Assembly: GCA_964650405.1 (NCBI GenBank)
Contig: CAZYTO010000039.1
Coordinates: forward strand, 1 to 25,919
Direction of reading: 5' to 3'
From: CAZYTO01 sp964650405
Lineage (GTDB): Bacteria; Acidobacteriota; Thermoanaerobaculia; Gp7-AA8
DNA length: 25,919 nucleotides
In this document: piece by piece, positions 15,312-23,378 of the stretch
Position numbering within the stretch: position 1 is the first letter of the stretch
How the letters are laid out: each line of letters opens with the position of its first letter
Translations under genes and position numbers: made by a program
Notes under the pieces: model-generated
What the model was told of the DNA's origin: nothing
The model's input: only the letters and a program-made list of their open reading frames with translations
Database searches by the model: none

Positions 15312-15688
15312 TCATCCTCGATACACACGCATGGATTTGGTGGGCCATCGGCGATGTAAGACTTTCGCGGACCGCATTACTCGCCATCGAATCCGCGGAC
15401 ACGATCGGGATTCCGGCCATCAGCTGTTGGGAAGTCGCAGTACTGGTAGCTCATGGTCGGTTGTCCCTGGATCGGGATGTTCTCGATTGGATACAGGAAG
15501 CCTGTCCGCCCCAAGTTCAACGACTCGAGCTCACGCCCGAAATCGCTGTGCTTTCGAGTCGTCTGGAGTGGCCACATCGTGACCCTGCCGATCGCCTGAT
15601 CGTAGCCACGGCGATCGTTTACGGCGCCTCGCTGGTGACGAAAGACGGGGAGATTACGGCCCTCATCCCCGATCGTACGATCTGGTAA
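15308..15688 (+). CDS. vapC: VapC-type PIN-domain toxin ribonuclease
   Basis: This 126-residue PIN protein has the metal-binding acidic residues in place: D5 in LDTHAWIWW, E42 in SCWEVAVL, D92 and D95 in HRDPADRLIVATA, and D113 in TKDGE. VapC toxins are Mg-dependent RNases that cut tRNA or rRNA when the antitoxin is degraded. The LDTHAWIWW start and Phd-type partner point to the PIN subgroup paired with Phd/YefM antitoxins. It starts in ATGA overlap with the antitoxin and ends 26 bp from the convergent permease gene. All key residues are present, so it is likely active. Confidence 0.92.
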   Translation: MIILDTHAWIWWAIGDVRLSRTALLAIESADTIGIPAISCWEVAVLVAHGRLSLDRDVLDWIQEACPPQVQRLELTPEIAVLSSRLEWPHRDPADRLIVATAIVYGASLVTKDGEITALIPDRTIW

Positions 15689-15714
15689 TCAATATGCAGT
15701 GCGCTTGTGCACTC

Positions 15715-16941
15715 TCACTCGTGCCGCAGCGCCTCCACCGGGTTGAGCCGCGCCGCGCGCGCCGAGGGGAGGAGGGTGGCCAGGAAGGAGACCAGCAGCG
15801 AGAAGGCGGCGATGACGGCCAGGTCCAGGGCCCGAGTGACGAAGGGGATGGAGCTGACGTAGTAGACCTCGGCGATCTCCGGGCCGAAGGAGACCAGGTG
15901 GTACTTCGTGATCACCTGGCAGACGATGACGCCGAGAATCACGCCGGCGGCGGTGCCGGTGAAGCCGACCATCGTTCCGTACCAGAGGAAGATGCGGCGC
16001 ACGAGCTTCCGCTCCCCTCCCATCGAGGCCAGGATGCCGATCTCCTTCCGCTTCTCGTGCACGGTCATGATCAGCGTGGAGACGATGTTGAAGGTCGAGA
16101 CGAAGACGATCAGGCCGATGATGATGAACAGGACGAACTGCTGAAGGCGCAGCATGGAGAAGAGGGTGCGGTTGATGTCGCGCCAGTCGTTCACGCTGAA
16201 GCGGTGGGCGGTGTGGTTGCCGATGCCGGCGATGACGTCGTCGAGGTTCGCGCCGTCCGCCAGCTTCACCTCCAGCAGGTTCGCCGATCCCTTGGCCCCG
16301 AGGAGCCGTTCGGCGTCGGCGAGGTCGATGAAGATCCACTTCGCGTCGTACTCGTAGAAGCCGGTGGCGAAGACGTTGGTGACGACGAACGACGCCGTGC
16401 GCGGGAGGAAGCTGCCGTTGCCCTGGTCATTCGGCACGGTGACGCTGATGGACGAGCCGGGGCCGACGCCGAGCCGGGCCGCCTGATACCTGCCGATGGC
16501 CACGCCGGCCTCTCCGTCGGCGGTGGCGAACGTCTCCCGCGGCCCCATGATGCGGGCCAGCATGGGCGCCGTCTTGGCGCGCGACGGCTCCACGCCCTTC
16601 ATCATCACTTCCGTGCCGACGGAGCTCTTCTCGGTCGTCACCACTGCCTGTTGATAGAGCACCGGCCAGGCCCCGGCCACTCCCGGCGTGCCCTGCACGG
16701 AATGGAGCGCGGCGCCGGCGTCGGTGATGGGGCCGCCGATGGCGTAGACGAAGATCTCCGCATTGCCGCCGAGGAGCTTGTTCTGGAGGTCGTCGCGGTA
16801 GCCGGTCATCAGGGCCATAGAGATGACCAGGGCCATCACGCCGATGACGAGACCGAAGATCGAGACCATCCCCACGGCGGAGACGAGCCGGTCGCTCGGG
16901 CGTCGCAGATAGCGCCAGGCGATGCGGCGCGGGAGGCTCAT
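15715..16941 (-). CDS. LolC/LolE-type lipoprotein-releasing ABC permease
   Basis: This 408-residue protein has the LolCE/MacB plan. The N-terminus IAWRYLRR leads into helix 1 (FGLVIGVMALVISMALMTGY), followed by a large periplasmic domain from about 45 to 265. Three C-terminal helices form the FtsX-like domain, with the coupling segment EKRKEIGILASMGG. The C-terminus NPVEALRHE is typical of the family. With a LolD ATPase it would extract lipoproteins from the inner membrane for delivery to the outer membrane, implying a diderm host. No lolD lies in the window. The start region is part of a 55-bp module repeated in inverted form before the divergent peptidase gene. Confidence 0.92.
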   Translation of the reverse strand: MSLPRRIAWRYLRRPSDRLVSAVGMVSIFGLVIGVMALVISMALMTGYRDDLQNKLLGGNAEIFVYAIGGPITDAGAALHSVQGTPGVAGAWPVLYQQAVVTTEKSSVGTEVMMKGVEPSRAKTAPMLARIMGPRETFATADGEAGVAIGRYQAARLGVGPGSSISVTVPNDQGNGSFLPRTASFVVTNVFATGFYEYDAKWIFIDLADAERLLGAKGSANLLEVKLADGANLDDVIAGIGNHTAHRFSVNDWRDINRTLFSMLRLQQFVLFIIIGLIVFVSTFNIVSTLIMTVHEKRKEIGILASMGGERKLVRRIFLWYGTMVGFTGTAAGVILGVIVCQVITKYHLVSFGPEIAEVYYVSSIPFVTRALDLAVIAAFSLLVSFLATLLPSARAARLNPVEALRHE

Positions 16942-17129
16942 GTCTCGATCTTATCCCGAGCGGGGGAGGGGGCCGGGCGGGAGCGAGGGATCATGACCAG
17001 GCATGGCATGACGTGAAACCTGTGCGCGATTCGTCATTGGTGTAGCCATCGCGACTGGCGGGCATGCCGTGCTCTGATCCTTCGCTCCCGCCCGGCCACC
17101 GCCCCCGCTCAGGATAAGATCGAGACATG
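16939..17129. repeat. 55-bp inverted repeat carrying both divergent promoters and start codons
   Basis: The arms are 16939-16993 and 17075-17129. Read outward-in they match at 51 of 55 positions and both include the start codon of the gene they precede. Each arm has the -10-like TAAGAT (16948-16953 on minus, 17115-17120 on plus) exactly 6 nt from the ATG, followed upstream by a GC-rich CCGGGCGGGAGCGA block. Weaker similarity (GGCATG) continues into the 81-bp centre. Two unrelated genes thus share one promoter module. Confidence 0.9.
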
Positions 17130-19469
17130 AAGCGAGCGCTTGCGATCCTCTTCTTCGCCACCGCCCTCCACGCCGTTGCCGCCGTGCCCACGCCCTCCGA
17201 CTTCCTGAAGCTGAAGGTGGGCGAGGACCGGGTGCTTGCGGACTACCGCCAAATCGTGTCGTACTTCCAGGAGCTGGAGAAGGACTCGCCGCGGGTCCGG
17301 ATCGAGACGCTCGGCAAGACGACCCTCGGCGAGCCGATGATCATGGCCGTGATCAGCTCCGAGGGGAACCTGAAGAACCTCGACCGGATCAAGGAGGTGA
17401 GCCGCAAGCTGGCCGACCCGCGCGGCCTCACCGACGCGCAGGTCGAGGCGCTGGTACACGAGGGGAAGGCCGTCGCCCTCGTCACCTGCAACATCCACTC
17501 GAGCGAGATCGCCTCCAGCCAGATGGCGCTGGAGTGGGCGTACGCGCTGGCCACCGCGAATGATCCCGAGACCAAGCGGCGCCTCGACGACGTCGTCCTC
17601 CTGCTCGTCCCGTCGCTCAACCCCGACGGGCAGATCATGATCACCGACTACTACCGCAAGTACCTCGGCACGAAGTACGAAGGCGGCCGCCTGCCGTGGC
17701 TCTACCATCACTACGTCGGCCACGACAACAACCGCGACTGGTTCATGCTCACCCAGGTCGAGACGAAGAACCTCAGCCGGGCGCTGTACCACGAGTGGCA
17801 TCCGCAGGTCTTCGTCGATGAGCACCAGATGGGGACGGACGGCCCGCGCATGTTCATTCCGCCCTTCGCCGATCCGGTCGATCCCGACGTCCATCCGCTC
17901 ATCTGGCGCGAGGCGAATCTCATCGGCACGAACATGGCCTTCCGCCTCGAGCAGGCCAACAAGGCGGGGTTGATCTACGGCTATTCGTTCGACGCGTACT
18001 GGATGGGCGGCACGCGCAACACGGGCTGGTGGAAGAACATCACCGGCCTGCTGCTGGAGACGGCCTCGGCGCGCATCGCGTCGCCCGCCACCATCGAACC
18101 GACCGAGCTGCACGGCGGGACCAAGGGGCTGATCGACTACAAGGCCACGATCAATCACCCGCATCCCTGGACGGGCGGCACGTGGCGGATGCGCGACATC
18201 ATGGACTACGAGCGCATCGCCTCGGACGCCATGCTCGAGTCGTGCGCCGATCGCCGCGAAGACCTCCTGCGTGACGTCGCCGTGCGCGCGAAGGCGGCCG
18301 TGGCCATGGCCAAGCCGGGCGAGGGATATCTCGTCCCGCGCCGCCAGCACGACTGGCCGACGGCGCAGCGTCTCGTGGCGCTGATGCTGGAGCACGGCGT
18401 GGAGGTGCAGCAGCAGCCGGACAACGGCAGTTACTGGATCCCGATGGCCCAGCCGTACTCGAAGTTCCTCGTCGAGATGCTGGAGCCGCAACGGTATCCG
18501 GAGGTCCGCCTGCAGCCAGGCAAGGACATCCTCCGGCCCTACGACGTGGCGACGTGGACGCTGCCCATGGCCATGGGAGTGACCGTGGAGCGCGTGCAGG
18601 GCGGCGGGAAAGCCGGAGGAGACGCGCCGGCGGCCGCGCCGGCATCGCCGTCCGGCTGGAAACGTGTCACCGAGATCCATCCCGAGCCGGAAGCGTTCGT
18701 CAAGGCGCATGAAGGCCAGGCCAAGCCGCGCGTGGCGATCTATAACCCGTGGGGCGGTGCGCTCGATGAAGGGTGGACGCGCTGGCTGCTCGACCAGTAC
18801 GGCTTCGCGCCGAAGTCGCTCCACCCGCAGGACGTCAAGGCCGGACTGAAGGACCTGGACGCCTTCATCCTTCCCGACGTCTCGCCTGAGGTCATCGCCA
18901 CCGGGCGGGGAGGCCGGGAGGAGGGCGGCGGCGGGATGCGCTACAACGAGGAGCTGCCGCCCGAGTACCGCGGCAGTCTGGAGAAGGCCGGTGCCGACGT
19001 CCTGCGCGGCTTCGTGGAGAACGGCGGGACGCTCGTGGCCTTGGGTGCCGGCTGCGATTACGTCATCCAGGAGTTCAACATCCCGGTGCGGAACCCGCTG
19101 GCCAAGGCCACGCAGGCGGAGTTCTCCGTCCCCGGCTCACTCGTCCGCGTCCATGTGCGCAACGACCATCCCGTGACGGCGGGGATGGCCGAGGAGGCGG
19201 CTGTCTTCATCGACCGGCCCATGGTGTTCGAAACCACGGCGCCGGGGAGCGAGATGCAGCGCTGGGTGCTGATGTCGTACCCGGAAGACGCGCGCGACAT
19301 CCTGCTCTCCGGCTGGATCAACGGAGAGGAGCGGCTGACGCGCAAAGCGGCGGCGGTGGCGATGACGTACGGAAAGGGGAAAATCGTCCTCTTCGGATTC
19401 CATCCCCAGCACCGCGGCCAGACGGCCGCCACCTTCCCGATGCTGTTCAATGCACTCTGGTGGAAGTGA
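17127..19469 (+). CDS. Secreted M14-family zinc carboxypeptidase-like protein
   Basis: This 780-residue protein has a signal peptide (basic MKRA, hydrophobic LAILFFATALHAVAA; cleavage near 19). The M14 domain covers about 35-400: zinc ligands H124 and E127 in NIHSSE, NPDG at 165-168, NNRDWF at 201-206 and the third ligand H233 in FVDEHQMG. The catalytic glutamate is probably in GLLLETAS near 310, but I did not fix it. The C-terminal 350 residues, after a Gly/Ala/Pro-rich linker, contain segments (VAIYNPWGGALDEGWTRWLL, KIVLFGFHPQHRGQT) that fit a class I glutamine-amidotransferase-like domain often attached to such large M14 proteins. It probably degrades peptides outside the cytoplasm. The start codon directly follows a -10-like box. 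Confidence 0.9.
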   Translation: MKRALAILFFATALHAVAAVPTPSDFLKLKVGEDRVLADYRQIVSYFQELEKDSPRVRIETLGKTTLGEPMIMAVISSEGNLKNLDRIKEVSRKLADPRGLTDAQVEALVHEGKAVALVTCNIHSSEIASSQMALEWAYALATANDPETKRRLDDVVLLLVPSLNPDGQIMITDYYRKYLGTKYEGGRLPWLYHHYVGHDNNRDWFMLTQVETKNLSRALYHEWHPQVFVDEHQMGTDGPRMFIPPFADPVDPDVHPLIWREANLIGTNMAFRLEQANKAGLIYGYSFDAYWMGGTRNTGWWKNITGLLLETASARIASPATIEPTELHGGTKGLIDYKATINHPHPWTGGTWRMRDIMDYERIASDAMLESCADRREDLLRDVAVRAKAAVAMAKPGEGYLVPRRQHDWPTAQRLVALMLEHGVEVQQQPDNGSYWIPMAQPYSKFLVEMLEPQRYPEVRLQPGKDILRPYDVATWTLPMAMGVTVERVQGGGKAGGDAPAAAPASPSGWKRVTEIHPEPEAFVKAHEGQAKPRVAIYNPWGGALDEGWTRWLLDQYGFAPKSLHPQDVKAGLKDLDAFILPDVSPEVIATGRGGREEGGGGMRYNEELPPEYRGSLEKAGADVLRGFVENGGTLVALGAGCDYVIQEFNIPVRNPLAKATQAEFSVPGSLVRVHVRNDHPVTAGMAEEAAVFIDRPMVFETTAPGSEMQRWVLMSYPEDARDILLSGWINGEERLTRKAAAVAMTYGKGKIVLFGFHPQHRGQTAATFPMLFNALWWK

Positions 19470-19571
19470 CGGCGCCAGCGCTTTTCAGCAGGGGAAGGCT
19501 TGCATTTGCTGGAAACGCGTCTATGATGGTTTTCGCTTCAAGCAAAATCATCGTATCGCGGGTCACACGGC

Positions 19572-20030
19572 ATGGGTGCCTCCCCGACTGCTGTCATCGT
19601 CGAAGACGATCTGGCCACGCAGGCCCTCCTTGCGGCGGTCGCGCGCCGGAGCGGCATTACGGCGCGCCTGGCCGGTGACGGGGAAGCCGGCATCGCCCTG
19701 ATCCTCGCGGAGCGCCCCACGGTGCTCGTCATCGACCTTCACCTGCCACGGCTGAGCGGGGAGGAAGTGCTGCGGCGGATGGGCGAGGTGAGCCCCACCC
19801 TCCTGCCACGGACCATCGTCGTCACGACGGATGACGGATTGACGCTTCGCGATGCCACCCCGGAGCTGCGGCGCGTACGTTGCGTCATGTGCAAACCGTT
19901 CGACATCGAGGAGCTCGGCGACGAGTTGCTGAATTGTGTGAGTGGTGCCGGTATTGACGGCGGTGGCGATGGCGACGGGCATCTGATTCCTGCGGGCGCC
20001 CGTTCGGCGAAGCGGAAGAGTGCTGGCTGA
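19572..20030 (+). CDS. Stand-alone response-regulator receiver protein
   Basis: This 152-residue protein is essentially one receiver domain: the acidic pair D12/D13 in IVEDD, phospho-acceptor D55 in VLVIDLHLP, switch T85 in VVTTDD and K108 in CKPFD. After about residue 120 only a Gly/Asp-rich and basic tail (KRKSAG) follows, so there is no output domain. Such CheY-like proteins act by protein-protein contact or in a phosphorelay. No histidine kinase lies in the window, so the partner is unknown. The 102-bp gap after the peptidase suggests its own promoter. Confidence 0.9.
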   Translation: MGASPTAVIVEDDLATQALLAAVARRSGITARLAGDGEAGIALILAERPTVLVIDLHLPRLSGEEVLRRMGEVSPTLLPRTIVVTTDDGLTLRDATPELRRVRCVMCKPFDIEELGDELLNCVSGAGIDGGGDGDGHLIPAGARSAKRKSAG

Positions 20031-20042
20031 GGCAGCGTGGAG

Positions 20043-20062
20043 GACGGACAATCCTGTCCGTC
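20043..20062. terminator. Hairpin after the receiver gene
   Basis: GACGGACA (20043-20050) and TGTCCGTC (20055-20062) form a perfect 8-bp stem with loop ATCC, 13 bp after the stop at 20030. No T-run follows, so it may be a factor-independent terminator of weak type or a dispersed palindromic element. The rest of 20063-20319 is GC-rich with further short palindromes (for example GCCGGC around 20210-20260) and no supportable gene. Confidence 0.45.
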
Positions 20063-20319
20063 AAACCGCGACTCCACTCCAACCGCCGGCCTCGAGACAT
20101 TCGTTCAGGGGCGCCAACCGGATCGTCCATCCTCCACGCACCCTGCCAGGCGAAAGCCGCCCGGCAGCGCGAGCGCTGCGCCGCCGGGCGAAAGAACAGG
20201 TGCCGGCGGGGCGGACGGTCCCGCCGGCGGCAGCAGTTGTGGGCCGGCACGGCCGGCCCGGGGTACGCGGTTGCCGCGATCCGCCGTGCCCGGAGATGCC
20301 TCTCGCGGTCTCGCGGCAA

Positions 20320-20355
20320 TTTGCAGAAATGCAAACGTCGGGCCTGCGGTTTGCA
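20320..20355 (+). promoter_or_regulatory. Candidate operator: TTTGCA palindrome plus extra half-site
   Basis: TTTGCA (20320-20325), GAAA, TGCAAA (20330-20335) form a perfect 16-bp palindrome. A third TTTGCA lies at 20350-20355. The group is 40-85 bp upstream of the XRE-type regulator gene and stands out as AT-rich in GC-rich surroundings. Autoregulation by that protein is a natural guess, not shown. Confidence 0.4.
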
Positions 20356-20405
20356 AGACACGGAAGAGGGTGCATTTTCAGCACCGATAACGCATCGTGG
20401 CAATC

Positions 20406-20834
20406 ATGATCGGCGAGCGGATTCGCGAGGCCAGGAACGCCAGGGCGCTGTCCCTGACCGACGTCGCCAGCCAGGCCCACATCAGCGTGGCCACGCTCTC
20501 CCGCATCGAGCGGGACAAGCAGGCCCTCGACCTTGGCTTGTTCCTCACGCTCATGAAGATCCTGGAGCTGGATCCCGCCGATCTGCTCTGCGAAGACGAT
20601 CACCGCGCCGGCAACGGCAACGCGGTCGATCCGCTCGTGGCCCGCATCACCTCCCTGGCCGCCTCGGAGCGGGCGGAGCTCTGGCGTGCTCTTTCCACCC
20701 GGAACGGGGGGGGCGTCAATCACGGCCGCCATGCAACGGGCAACGTCGCCCTGCAGGTCGAAGAGCTCCTCGCCCAGGTGGAGTACCTGCACAACGAGAT
20801 CCTCGCCGTGCAGAAGCGGCTCAAGAGGAATTAA
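20406..20834 (+). CDS. XRE-family helix-turn-helix regulator
   Basis: This 142-residue protein has an N-terminal HTH_XRE/Cro-C1 domain over about residues 2-60 (IGERIREARNARALSLTDVA, then HISVATLSRIERDKQ as the recognition helix region, and LGLFLTLMKILELDPADLL). The middle is a low-complexity linker, and the C-terminal 30 residues (VEELLAQVEYLHNEILAVQK) look like a coiled coil for oligomerisation. ATG 20406 is used; GTG 20397 in the same frame would add three residues and lies 5 nt after GATAAC, a -10-like box. The targets are unknown; the TTTGCA palindrome upstream is a candidate. Confidence 0.88.
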   Translation: MIGERIREARNARALSLTDVASQAHISVATLSRIERDKQALDLGLFLTLMKILELDPADLLCEDDHRAGNGNAVDPLVARITSLAASERAELWRALSTRNGGGVNHGRHATGNVALQVEELLAQVEYLHNEILAVQKRLKRN

Positions 20835-20904
20835 GACCGACCAACCGTCGTGACGTCCGAACGCGCCGGCATTGACGTTCCGTCACCGGGACGCCGCGAT
20901 CACT

Positions 20905-21072
20905 TGGCCGGGCACCCCTCCCGGGGTGCAATCACCGGGAACACGTTCCACGCCCGAAAGGGGCCACCCGGATGCGCCCACGCCGAAAGGCGTGGAGGCA
21001 AATAGCCGGTGGTCTTTCGCGCCTCATGCGACGCCCGTGTCATCGCCTCCCGAGGCGCGCGAAACCCACCGG
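20905..21072 (+). ncRNA. Candidate structured RNA (several stable hairpins, two GAAA loops)
   Basis: In the 363-bp gap between the XRE gene and ppk1, successive helices can be drawn: GCACCCC 20912-20918 with GGGGTGC 20923-20929; CCC-GAAA-GGG at 20953-20962; CCACGCC-GAAA-GGCGTGG at 20978-20995; and a long imperfect stem pairing 21006-21025 with 21052-21072. GNRA-capped stems and the following AGGCAAATAGCC recall part of the c-di-GMP-I (GEMM) riboswitch, but its other conserved blocks are not visible. The ppk1 promoter seems to lie downstream of it, so it would be a separate transcript or a 3' element. Strand is assumed. Confidence 0.3.
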
Positions 21073-21185
21073 ATCGCGGCGCGGCAGAGGCCGCATGCCG
21101 GAGGGATGCGGGGAAGCGGGGTTGCGTCGCGTGCAATCTGCGTCAATTCCCTGTGCATTCGCCGTCGCCCTGCGGTGCTGGCGCA

Positions 21186-21197
21186 TAGAATCGCTCC
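21186..21197 (+). promoter_or_regulatory. Candidate -10 box directly before the ppk1 start
   Basis: TAGAAT (21186-21191) is a good -10 hexamer, followed by six bases and GTG 21198. There is no Shine-Dalgarno site, so the transcript would start at or beside the initiation codon. The spacing is the same as in both arms of the 16939-17129 inverted repeat. Confidence 0.45.
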
Positions 21198-23333
21198 GTG
21201 AGTGCCACGACGCCACTGCTCAACCGCGAGCTGAGCCGTCTCGACTACAACCGCCGTGTGCTGGCGAAGGCGGAACAGGACGACGTGCCCCTGCTGGAAC
21301 GGCTTCGCTTCCTCGCTTATGCATCGCAGAATCTCGATGAGTTCTTCATGGTGCGCGCCGGCACCATCCGCGACCGCATCGACGCCGGAATCGACGAGCC
21401 GACGGTGGACGGGCTGACGCCGCAGGAGCAGATGGAGGCCATCCGCGAGCGGGCCCGGACCATCGTGTCGGACATGTACACGATGCTCAACGGCCGCATC
21501 CTGCCGGCGCTGCACGCCGAGGGGGTGATCCTCGAGCACTTCCGCGATCTCGGCCCGGGCGAGCAGGCCCGCATGCGCGAGCTCTTCGCCACCGACATCG
21601 CTCCCATGCTCACGCCGCTGGCCATCGATCCCGGCCATCCCTTTCCCTTCGTCAGCAACCTCACCCTCTTCGTGGCCGCGCGCTTCGCCTCGGGCGCCGG
21701 CGAGCACTTCGTGCTGGTGAAGGTGCCGCCCACGCTGCCGGCGTTCTTTCGTCTGAGCGACCGGCGGTTCCTGCCCATCGGCTCGCTCATCCTGGCCAAC
21801 ATCGCCACGCTCGTACCGACGCAGGAGTTCCGCGGGGCGGTGCTCTTCCGCCTCGTGCGCAACACGGAGCTGTCCATCGACGAGGAGGACGTACACGATC
21901 TCCGGGCCTCGGTGGAGTCGGAGTTGCGGCGGCGGGAGCGGAAGCAGGTGGTCTACCTGGAGATCGACGCCCGCGCCGATGAGTCGCTGCTCCGGCTGAT
22001 CATGGAAGGGACGCGCACCGCGGCCGCGGACGTCTACCGCGTGCCGGGTTTCCTGCAGCCGAGCGACTTTCTCGATTTCTGCGACCGCGTCACCGAGCGG
22101 GCCATGCGCTATCCGGCCTTCAATCCGCGCATGCCCCGCCGGCTGGCCACGAATGACGACATCTTCACCGTCATTCGCGGCGGCGACGTGCTGCTGCATC
22201 GCCCCTACGACTCATTCGCCGCCGTGATCGAGCTGCTCCACGCCGCCGCCGTCGATCCCGGCGTCCTGGCCATCAAGCAGACCCTCTACCAGACCGACGA
22301 GCACTCGCCGGTCGTGGAGAAGCTGGTCATGGCGGCGCTGAACGGCAAGCAGGTCAGCGTGGTCATCGAGCTGCAGGCGCGGTTCGAGGAGAGCCGCAAC
22401 ATCGGCTGGGCCAACCGCCTCCACGATGCCGGCGTTCAGGTCGTCTACGGCATCGTGGGCCTGGAGTGCCACGCCAAGATCTCCCTCATAGTCCGCCAGG
22501 AGAGCGACGGGCTGCGGCGCTACGTGCACCTCTCCACGGGCAACTACAACGTGGATGCGGCGCGGGTCTACACGGACCTCGACCTTCTGACCTGTACGCC
22601 GGCCGTGACCGAGGACGCGGCGCGCCTGTTCAACCTCGTCACGGGCTACAGCGCCCAGAGCCTGGCTGACGTGATGCAGAGCCGTTCGCAGCCGCGCTGG
22701 AACCACTTCGTGGTGGCCCCCATCGACTACGAGCGCTGGCTGCTGGAGTCGATCGGCCGCGAGATCCGTCACGCCAGGGCGGGGAAGCCGGCGCGCATCC
22801 GGGCCAAGGTCAATTCCCTCGTCGAGCCGCGCGTCATCGCCCGGCTCTACGAAGCGAGCCAGGCCGGTGTCGATGTGGAGCTCGTCGTCCGCTCCATCTG
22901 CTGCCTCGTTCCCGGCCTGCCGGGAGTGAGCGACCGCATCCGCGTCGTCTCCGTCATCGACCGCTTCCTGGAGCACTCTCGCATCTTCGAGTTCGCCAAC
23001 AGCGGCAGCGCCGAGGTGTACCTGTCCAGCGGCGACTGGATGCCCCGCAACTTCCAGCGGCGCATCGAGGCGACGTTCCCGCTGCTCGACGACACCGCCC
23101 GCCGCCGCGCCTCGTCGATCCTCGACGCCGGGCTGCGCGACGATGTCTCCGGCTGGACGCTCCAGTCCGACGGCTCCTGGCTCCGGCGTACCGCCGCCGA
23201 AGGATCGATCAGCAGCCAGGAGGCCTTCATCCGCGAAGCGCGGCAGGACGCTGTGTCAGTGGGCAGCTATGAGGAGACGATCCTGAGCGCGGACCCGATA
23301 CGGCAGAGGATGCGGAAGAAGAAGAAAGGCTGA
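21198..23333 (+). CDS. ppk1: Polyphosphate kinase 1
   Basis: This 711-residue protein has the full PPK1 length and order: N-terminal domain (LNRELSRLDYNRRVL, FLAYASQNLDEFFMVR), head domain, and the two C-terminal phospholipase-D-like domains. The phospho-accepting histidine is H425 in GLECHAKISLI and the second catalytic histidine is H593 in EHSRIFEFAN; other conserved blocks are KQTLYQTDEHSPVV and VHLSTGNYN. It makes inorganic polyphosphate from ATP reversibly, a phosphate and energy store that also affects stress survival. The GTG start (21198) gives the usual PPK1 N-terminus. It stands alone, with no ppx phosphatase beside it. Confidence 0.96.
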   Translation: MSATTPLLNRELSRLDYNRRVLAKAEQDDVPLLERLRFLAYASQNLDEFFMVRAGTIRDRIDAGIDEPTVDGLTPQEQMEAIRERARTIVSDMYTMLNGRILPALHAEGVILEHFRDLGPGEQARMRELFATDIAPMLTPLAIDPGHPFPFVSNLTLFVAARFASGAGEHFVLVKVPPTLPAFFRLSDRRFLPIGSLILANIATLVPTQEFRGAVLFRLVRNTELSIDEEDVHDLRASVESELRRRERKQVVYLEIDARADESLLRLIMEGTRTAAADVYRVPGFLQPSDFLDFCDRVTERAMRYPAFNPRMPRRLATNDDIFTVIRGGDVLLHRPYDSFAAVIELLHAAAVDPGVLAIKQTLYQTDEHSPVVEKLVMAALNGKQVSVVIELQARFEESRNIGWANRLHDAGVQVVYGIVGLECHAKISLIVRQESDGLRRYVHLSTGNYNVDAARVYTDLDLLTCTPAVTEDAARLFNLVTGYSAQSLADVMQSRSQPRWNHFVVAPIDYERWLLESIGREIRHARAGKPARIRAKVNSLVEPRVIARLYEASQAGVDVELVVRSICCLVPGLPGVSDRIRVVSVIDRFLEHSRIFEFANSGSAEVYLSSGDWMPRNFQRRIEATFPLLDDTARRRASSILDAGLRDDVSGWTLQSDGSWLRRTAAEGSISSQEAFIREARQDAVSVGSYEETILSADPIRQRMRKKKKG

Positions 23334-23378
23334 GAAGAACGTGGTTCGTGGTGGGGAGATTGCTACCCTTCCCGGCTC

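Noticed and set aside
15694..17016. 440-residue open frame on the plus strand
   Set aside because: It is antisense to the LolC/E-type permease. The product is Asp/Glu/His-rich nonsense, a typical GC-rich shadow frame.
20706..20713. Run of eight G in the XRE regulator gene as a phase-variation site
   Set aside because: G-runs of 7-8 occur elsewhere in this GC-rich window (for example near 5183), and the gene is intact with no contingency-type context.
20978..21010. c-di-GMP-I (GEMM) riboswitch
   Set aside because: Only the GAAA-capped stem and a GCAAA-like core resemble it. The conserved 5' block and the second stem are not recognisable, so it is kept only as an unassigned structured RNA candidate.
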